DNA from: CAYUCE01 sp964443275
GTDB taxonomy: Bacteria > Bipolaricaulota > Bipolaricaulia > CAYUCE01
DNA: 10,493 nucleotides
Direction: 5' to 3'
NCBI GenBank assembly: GCA_964443275.1
Contig: CAYUCE010000061.1
Location: 1 to 10,493, forward strand
Shown: positions 7,303-10,493 of the stretch, in pieces
Layout: each line of letters starts with the position of its first letter
Position numbering within the stretch: position 1 is the first letter of the stretch
Made by a program: the position numbers and the translations under genes
Notes under the pieces: model-generated
The model's input: the letters and a program-made list of their open reading frames with translations, nothing else
Database searches by the model: none
What the model was told of the DNA's origin: nothing

Positions 7303-8049
7303 ATGGCTAGCAACACAAAACCAGATCATATACCAGTTGGGGATAGGGCATTATTAATTGAGTTTGATAATAAAATTGATCCGGCAATAAATAGACGCAT
7401 CCGAGCATTATATTTAGCAATTAGGCAAAACGAAATAGATGGAGTAATAGATAGTGTACCCACCTATCGATCACTTCTGGTATATTATGACCCTTTAGTC
7501 ATCAAGTTTAAAGATCTCCATCAAAGGTTAAGAGAGGTAGAGGAGGGACTCTCTCAAACTGACCTACCAAAGCCAAAAGTATACAAGTTGCCGGTACTTT
7601 ACGGAGGGCAGATGGGACCCGATCTGGAGTTTGTTGCCCAATACAACCACCTATCGGAACAAGAGGTTATAAAAATTCACAGTTCACCTAAATATTTGAT
7701 TTATATGATCGGGTTCACCGCAGGATTCCCTTACTTAGGAGGTATGTCCAGTGAAATTTCTACCCCTCGCTTGGAAAAACCAAGGACGAAGATACCCGCC
7801 GGCTCGGTAGGCATCGCAGGAGACCAAACTGGTATCTACCCTTCGGAAAGTCCCGGTGGGTGGAGGGTAATCGGTAGAACCCCGGTGAAACTTTTTACTC
7901 CTAGTGAGGACCCACCGGTACTTTTAGAGATGGGTAATTATATAAAATTTTTCTCCATCTCCGAAAATGAGTACCAAGAGATAAAAAATAAGGAAGAAAA
8001 TCACAATTATCAAGTAAAAATACAACCTACTAGTCAAAATGAGTATTGA
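7303..8049 (+). CDS. pxpB: AHS1/KipI family protein, 5-oxoprolinase subunit B homologue
   Basis: Homologue of PxpB/KipI and of the AHS1 half of the urea-carboxylase carboxyltransferase domain. Visible family motifs in its 248 residues are GDRALLIEF (13-21), VYKLPVLYGG (93-102), IGFTAGFPYLGGM (136-148; the usual form is GFTPGFPYLGG, here Pro to Ala), PRTKIPAGSVGIAG (160-173) and YPSESPGGWRVIGRTP (179-194). The last 25 or so residues (from about 224) are a polar Asn/Glu/Lys-rich tail outside the normal domain. The gene starts two bases after pxpA without a clear ribosome site and overlaps the next gene by 11 bases, so B and C subunits are probably made in equal amounts as a complex. Confidence 0.91.
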   Translation: MASNTKPDHIPVGDRALLIEFDNKIDPAINRRIRALYLAIRQNEIDGVIDSVPTYRSLLVYYDPLVIKFKDLHQRLREVEEGLSQTDLPKPKVYKLPVLYGGQMGPDLEFVAQYNHLSEQEVIKIHSSPKYLIYMIGFTAGFPYLGGMSSEISTPRLEKPRTKIPAGSVGIAGDQTGIYPSESPGGWRVIGRTPVKLFTPSEDPPVLLEMGNYIKFFSISENEYQEIKNKEENHNYQVKIQPTSQNEY

Positions 8050-9376
8050 AGTTGAAGAACCGGGAATGCTGACGACCATTCAGGATTTAGGAAGATTTGG
8101 ATATCAGGATATTGGTATCCCCCCATCCGGAGCTATGGATAACTATGCGTTGAGAGTAGGGAACATCCTAGTAGATAATAGAGAGGGTGAAGCCGGACTG
8201 GAAATTACCTTTAAAGGTCCCACTCTTCTTTTCCAAAAAGATTGTATAGTGGCGATCACCGGAGGAGACCTAAATCCTCAAATGAACGGAGAAGTCCTCC
8301 CCTTGTGGGAATCATTTCTCATAAAAGCCGGTGATCGTATCTCTTTTGGTACACCTCGAGCGGGCATGAGAGCTTATCTAGCTGTTTCCGGGGGTATTGA
8401 GGTTGAGAACATAATGGGTAGTCGTTCCACCTATCTTCGAAATCAGTTGGGAGGATTTGAAGGAAGGGCTCTGAAAAAAGGGGACATCCTTAAACTGGGT
8501 TCGGTTAGTGGTTCTCCCAAGCCTAAGAGAAGAACACCCCAGGATTACATTCCTGAATATAAATTTAACGACATCCGAGTAGTTTTGGGGCCTCAACAAA
8601 ATTTCTTCACTGCGGAAGGTATTGAAACTTTCCTTTCTTCGAAATACAAGGTAACCTCTGAATCCGACAGGATGGGAATTAGATTAGATGGACCTGTCAT
8701 TGATCATTCCGATGGTGCGGACATTATCTCAGATGCTGTTCCTCTAGGAGGAGTCCAAGTTCCCGGTAACGGCAAACCTATAATTCTAACTGCTGATCGT
8801 CAGACCACCGGAGGTTATACAAAGATAGCTACAGTGATTTCAGTAGATGTTGACTGCCTGGCCCAAGCCAAACCTGGGGATGAGATAAGCTTCAAAGAAG
8901 TATCAGTTCAAAAAGCGCAGAAGGTACTCCGAAAAAAGGAAGAGGATATTCATAATCTCAAATCAAAGCTGGAAGAGGTGAAAGAGGGAGTCCGCAAGAT
9001 GGTTCTTACCACTGAAGGCCGTTCATATACTGTAAAGATCGAAAGATTAAACGAGAACGAGAGTCACGTGTGGGTTGACGGTGAAAAATACGAAGTAAGA
9101 AAAAAAGTGTCTGAAGTAGATCAGGAAACGCCTTCTGAGACAGCCATCGAAGGTAGTGAGCAAATCATTCAGGCACCCTTACCAGGAAAAATTCAAAGAA
9201 TTCCCGTTAGTCAAGGATCACGAGTAGAGAACGGGCAGCTTCTTATAATTTTAGAAGCCATGAAGATGGAAAATAGCATAAATTCACCCATAGATGGAAT
9301 TATAAAGGAAATTCTTGTAAATAAGGGTGATAAAGTAGAGGATGGGCAAGATTTATTAATACTTGAAAGGCTTTAA
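8039..9376 (+). CDS. pxpC: AHS2/PxpC-type carboxyltransferase fused to a C-terminal biotin-carrier domain
   Basis: Residues 1 to about 295 are the AHS2/KipA/PxpC domain: EEPGMLTTIQDLGRFGYQ, GIPPSGAMDNYALRVGN, AYLAVSGGIEV, GSRSTYLRNQLGGFEGR and PIILTADRQTTGGYTKIA are typical. Residues about 296-320 look like a charged coiled-coil linker. A short beta segment (about 322-355; YTVKIERL, HVWVDGEKYEV) precedes a complete biotinyl domain (376-445) with the canonical EAMKMEN, target lysine Lys409 (codon 9263-9265). Ordinary PxpC is about 300-340 residues and has no biotin domain; the order AHS2-biotinyl matches the C-terminal end of urea carboxylase without its biotin carboxylase part. The start ATG 8039 overlaps pxpB and has no clear ribosome site. 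A role as biotin-dependent carboxyltransferase subunit is likely; the acceptor or donor is unknown. Confidence 0.92.
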   Translation: MSIEVEEPGMLTTIQDLGRFGYQDIGIPPSGAMDNYALRVGNILVDNREGEAGLEITFKGPTLLFQKDCIVAITGGDLNPQMNGEVLPLWESFLIKAGDRISFGTPRAGMRAYLAVSGGIEVENIMGSRSTYLRNQLGGFEGRALKKGDILKLGSVSGSPKPKRRTPQDYIPEYKFNDIRVVLGPQQNFFTAEGIETFLSSKYKVTSESDRMGIRLDGPVIDHSDGADIISDAVPLGGVQVPGNGKPIILTADRQTTGGYTKIATVISVDVDCLAQAKPGDEISFKEVSVQKAQKVLRKKEEDIHNLKSKLEEVKEGVRKMVLTTEGRSYTVKIERLNENESHVWVDGEKYEVRKKVSEVDQETPSETAIEGSEQIIQAPLPGKIQRIPVSQGSRVENGQLLIILEAMKMENSINSPIDGIIKEILVNKGDKVEDGQDLLILERL

Positions 9377-9423
9377 TACCGGATATGACCAAATTTTTAA
9401 AATGAAAACTGAAATTACTATTT

Positions 9424-9430
9424 AAAGGAG
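9424..9430 (+). promoter_or_regulatory. Ribosome binding site of the racemase/isomerase gene
   Basis: AAAGGAG, ten bases before ATG 9441. It supports that start and shows the gene is translated independently of pxpC, from which it is separated by 64 bases with no hairpin or clear promoter. Confidence 0.75.
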
Positions 9431-9440
9431 AGTGTAAAAA

Positions 9441-10148
9441 ATGTACGGATGGCGCTGTCGGATCGGTCTTATCATTCCCTCTTCCAATACCACCATGGAA
9501 TCAGAATTTTCCAAGTTTACACCTGAGGGTTTCTCTATCCATGCCTCCAGGTTGCCTTTAAAGAAAGTTACCGAGAAGGAGTTAATTATCATGTCCGAAG
9601 AGGTAGAAAGATGCAGTAAGCTTTTAGCCCAAGCTGGGGTAGACGTAATTGTCTATGGCTGTACCAGTGGAAGTCTTATTAAGGGGAGAGGATACGATCA
9701 GGAACTTGAGAATAAAATAAGCGGTGAAACAGGTCTTCCTGCAGTTTCTACAGCAGGTGCGGTTATGGAGGCACTACAGACAGAGGGCTTCAAAAAAATT
9801 GCGGTTGCTACCCCTTATATTGATGAGATAAATCGAAAGGAAGAGGAGTTCCTTTTAGAGAACGGGATTGAAGTAAGCGAAATAAAAGGGCTTGGTTTGG
9901 CAGATAACATAAAAATTGGGAGATGTGAGGCAACTGTTGCTTATAGACTTGGAAAAGAGGTTATTAAATCCAACCCTCAGGCCGATGCCCTCTTTATAAG
10001 CTGCACCAATTTTAGGACTTTTGGAGTTATTAACACGCTCGCTCAAGATATAGAAAAGCCAGTTATAACTAGTAATCTAGCAACTTTAAAATCTACCTTA
10101 AGAAAGGTTGGATTATCAGATGCTCTAGCCAATTTGAACAATATCTAA
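9441..10148 (+). CDS. Asp/Glu racemase superfamily enzyme, maleate isomerase/arylmalonate decarboxylase group
   Basis: Cytosolic cofactor-free enzyme of the Asp/Glu racemase superfamily, 235 residues. The N-terminus YGWRCRIGLIIPSSNTTME carries the SSNTT substrate-binding motif (Asn16). Both catalytic cysteines are present: Cys74 in VYGCTSGS and Cys188 in ISCTNFRTF. By recalled numbering, arylmalonate decarboxylase of Bordetella has Gly74 and Cys188, whereas maleate isomerases and racemases use two cysteines. The pair here therefore favours cis-trans isomerase or racemase over decarboxylase. Possible jobs are maleate to fumarate, or racemising a compound used by the upstream enzymes. It is on the same strand 64 bases behind pxpC with its own ribosome site, so probably the last gene of the locus. 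No convincing terminator follows. Exact substrate unknown. Confidence 0.85.
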   Translation: MYGWRCRIGLIIPSSNTTMESEFSKFTPEGFSIHASRLPLKKVTEKELIIMSEEVERCSKLLAQAGVDVIVYGCTSGSLIKGRGYDQELENKISGETGLPAVSTAGAVMEALQTEGFKKIAVATPYIDEINRKEEEFLLENGIEVSEIKGLGLADNIKIGRCEATVAYRLGKEVIKSNPQADALFISCTNFRTFGVINTLAQDIEKPVITSNLATLKSTLRKVGLSDALANLNNI

Positions 10149-10207
10149 TCTTCTACTGAGCTTTTTGATGTTATAATGTACGGCTTATTATGGAAAAGCC
10201 CAACCAA

Positions 10208-10405
10208 TTATTGCTTTGAAGGTAGATTCAATATTTCATTCAACCCTTCTCCCCAAAAGCTAAATCCACTGATCAGCAGAACAATAAATAAACCGGGGGA
10301 AAACGCCCTCCACCAAATTCCATTATCCAAATACCTGTGGGCTGAGCTTAAATCATGACTCAAACTAGAGGTAGGGGAAAATAAATTCCAAACCCAAAAA
10401 GCTAA
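10208..10405 (-). pseudogene. Probable 3' remnant of a DppC/OppC-type peptide ABC permease gene
   Basis: Reading the - strand, about 65 residues line up with the C-terminal end of DppC/OppC permeases. LAFWVWNLFSPTSSLSHDL sits where the family has LSFLGLGxxPPTPSWGxML. It is followed by A-x-x-YL, an aromatic WWRAF, PGLFIVLL and FWGEGLNE, corresponding to PGLAIxL and LLGDGLRD, and ends in TAA at 10208-10210. The first four fifths of the gene are missing. Glycines of the conserved LGLG are replaced by Trp, Val and Asn, so the fragment seems decayed. The frame is open upstream through the tRNA, but that is not family sequence. GTG 10427-10429 could start a 73-residue peptide, without a ribosome site. 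The match rests on remembered family motifs, not on a search. Confidence 0.55.
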
Positions 10406-10409
10406 GACC

Positions 10410-10434
10410 GGCCAGTACCAAAATTGCACTGGCC
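10410..10434 (-). terminator. Inverted repeat downstream of the tRNA, possible weak terminator
   Basis: GGCCAGT (10410-10416) pairs perfectly with ACTGGCC (10428-10434) around an 11-base loop. On the - strand it lies about a dozen bases beyond the tRNA 3' end, where a tRNA terminator would be expected. The T-rich tract after it (CTTAGCTTTTTGGG) comes only after about nine bases, and a TTTTT also directly follows the tRNA CCA. Terminator function is therefore only possible, not clear. Confidence 0.35.
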
Positions 10435-10446
10435 TCTGGTAAAAAC

Positions 10447-10493
10447 TGGTTGCGGGGGCTGGACTCGAACCAGCAACCTCCGGGTTATGAGCC
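10447..10493 (-). tRNA. tRNA-fMet (initiator, CAT anticodon), 5' part cut off by the window edge
   Basis: The - strand reads from the anticodon stem to the 3' end. The anticodon loop is CTCATAA with anticodon CAT, flanked by a G/C stem (visible GG against CC, continuing CCCGG), then the variable loop. The T arm is GCTGG-TTCGAGT-CCAGC, and the 3' acceptor strand is CCCCGCA followed by A73 and an encoded CCA. The G/C-rich anticodon stem and the A at position 72 are initiator hallmarks and closely resemble the E. coli initiator tRNA. The D arm and 5' acceptor strand lie beyond the window, so the C1-A72 mismatch cannot be confirmed. Confidence 0.92.

Larger units (their letters stand above)
10149..10446. 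other. Region without an intact gene
   Basis: This stretch after the last + strand gene holds only the putative permease remnant (- strand, 10208-10405) and an inverted repeat at 10410-10434. A TATAAT with an extended TGn element (10169-10177, + strand) is present but has no -35 partner or downstream gene. No clear terminator for the preceding gene is visible; a 5-bp GGCTT/AAGCC stem (10182-10200) is too weak to call. Confidence 0.6.

Noticed and set aside
6530..9376. Plain 5-oxoprolinase operon (pxpABC)
   Set aside because: Not excluded, but not accepted as the sole explanation. The PxpC homologue bears a biotin domain and the genes are packed behind oadG-biotinyl and oadB, which ordinary pxpABC does not explain.
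9441..10148. Arylmalonate decarboxylase
   Set aside because: A decarboxylase would fit the locus theme, but the enzyme has cysteines at both 74 and 188. The decarboxylase is recalled to have only the second, so isomerase or racemase is more likely.
10169..10177. Extended -10 promoter (TGT-TATAAT) on the + strand after the last gene
   Set aside because: The sequence fits an extended -10, but there is no -35-like partner and no gene downstream on that strand. The only ORF (10176-10358) begins within the -10 and runs antisense to the permease remnant.
10176..10358. 60-residue + strand ORF beginning MYGLLWKS
   Set aside because: It has no ribosome binding site, no recognisable domain and lies antisense to the better-supported permease remnant. 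The shared MYG start with the preceding gene looks accidental.
1..10493. CRISPR array, insertion sequence, transposase or toxin-antitoxin pair
   Set aside because: No spaced direct repeats, no transposase motifs and no small paired genes were seen. Frames on the - strand inside 23-10148 behave as shadows of the + strand genes.

Overview
The window looks like one bacterial catabolic/energy-conservation locus. Nine or ten genes lie head-to-tail on the + strand. A truncated initiator tRNA and a probable gene remnant lie on the - strand at the right edge. The moderately AT-rich DNA, strong AAGGAG/AAAGGAGG ribosome binding sites and Oad-type sodium-pump genes suggest an anaerobic low-GC Gram-positive bacterium (Clostridia-like). 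This placement is inference; no species is recognised. The initiator-type tRNA with its CCA encoded and A at the 72 position supports Bacteria.

Layout: (1) 23-4685 is a complete LIV/HAAT-type ABC importer: substrate-binding protein, a strong intrinsic terminator/attenuator, two permeases (LivH, LivM types) and two ATPases (LivG, LivF types). The permease and ATPase genes overlap or nearly touch. (2) 4709-4737 is a perfect 12-bp hairpin. (3) 4760-6512 holds an OadG-like membrane protein fused to a biotin-carrier domain, followed by an OadB-type Na+-translocating carboxybiotin decarboxylase. (4) 6530-9376 holds homologues of PxpA (LamB/YcsF), PxpB (AHS1) and PxpC (AHS2). The PxpC homologue carries a C-terminal biotin-carrier domain. 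(5) 9441-10148 is an Asp/Glu racemase-superfamily enzyme of the maleate isomerase/arylmalonate decarboxylase group with both catalytic cysteines. (6) 10149-10446 has no intact gene but contains a probable C-terminal remnant of a dipeptide/oligopeptide ABC permease on the - strand. It ends just short of a cut-off tRNA-fMet.

How the genes may work together (inference): AHS1 and AHS2 domains form the carboxyltransferase part of urea carboxylase. OadB decarboxylates carboxybiotin and exports Na+. Here the two are joined by two biotin-carrier domains, and the window holds neither a biotin carboxylase nor an OadA carboxyltransferase. The simplest model is a sodium-pumping decarboxylase. In it, PxpB/PxpC-like subunits move a carboxyl group from an imported amino acid, amide or lactam-like compound onto biotin, and OadB/OadG releases CO2 and conserves energy as a Na+ gradient. 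The ABC importer would supply the substrate and the racemase/isomerase would process it or its product. The substrate cannot be read from the sequence.
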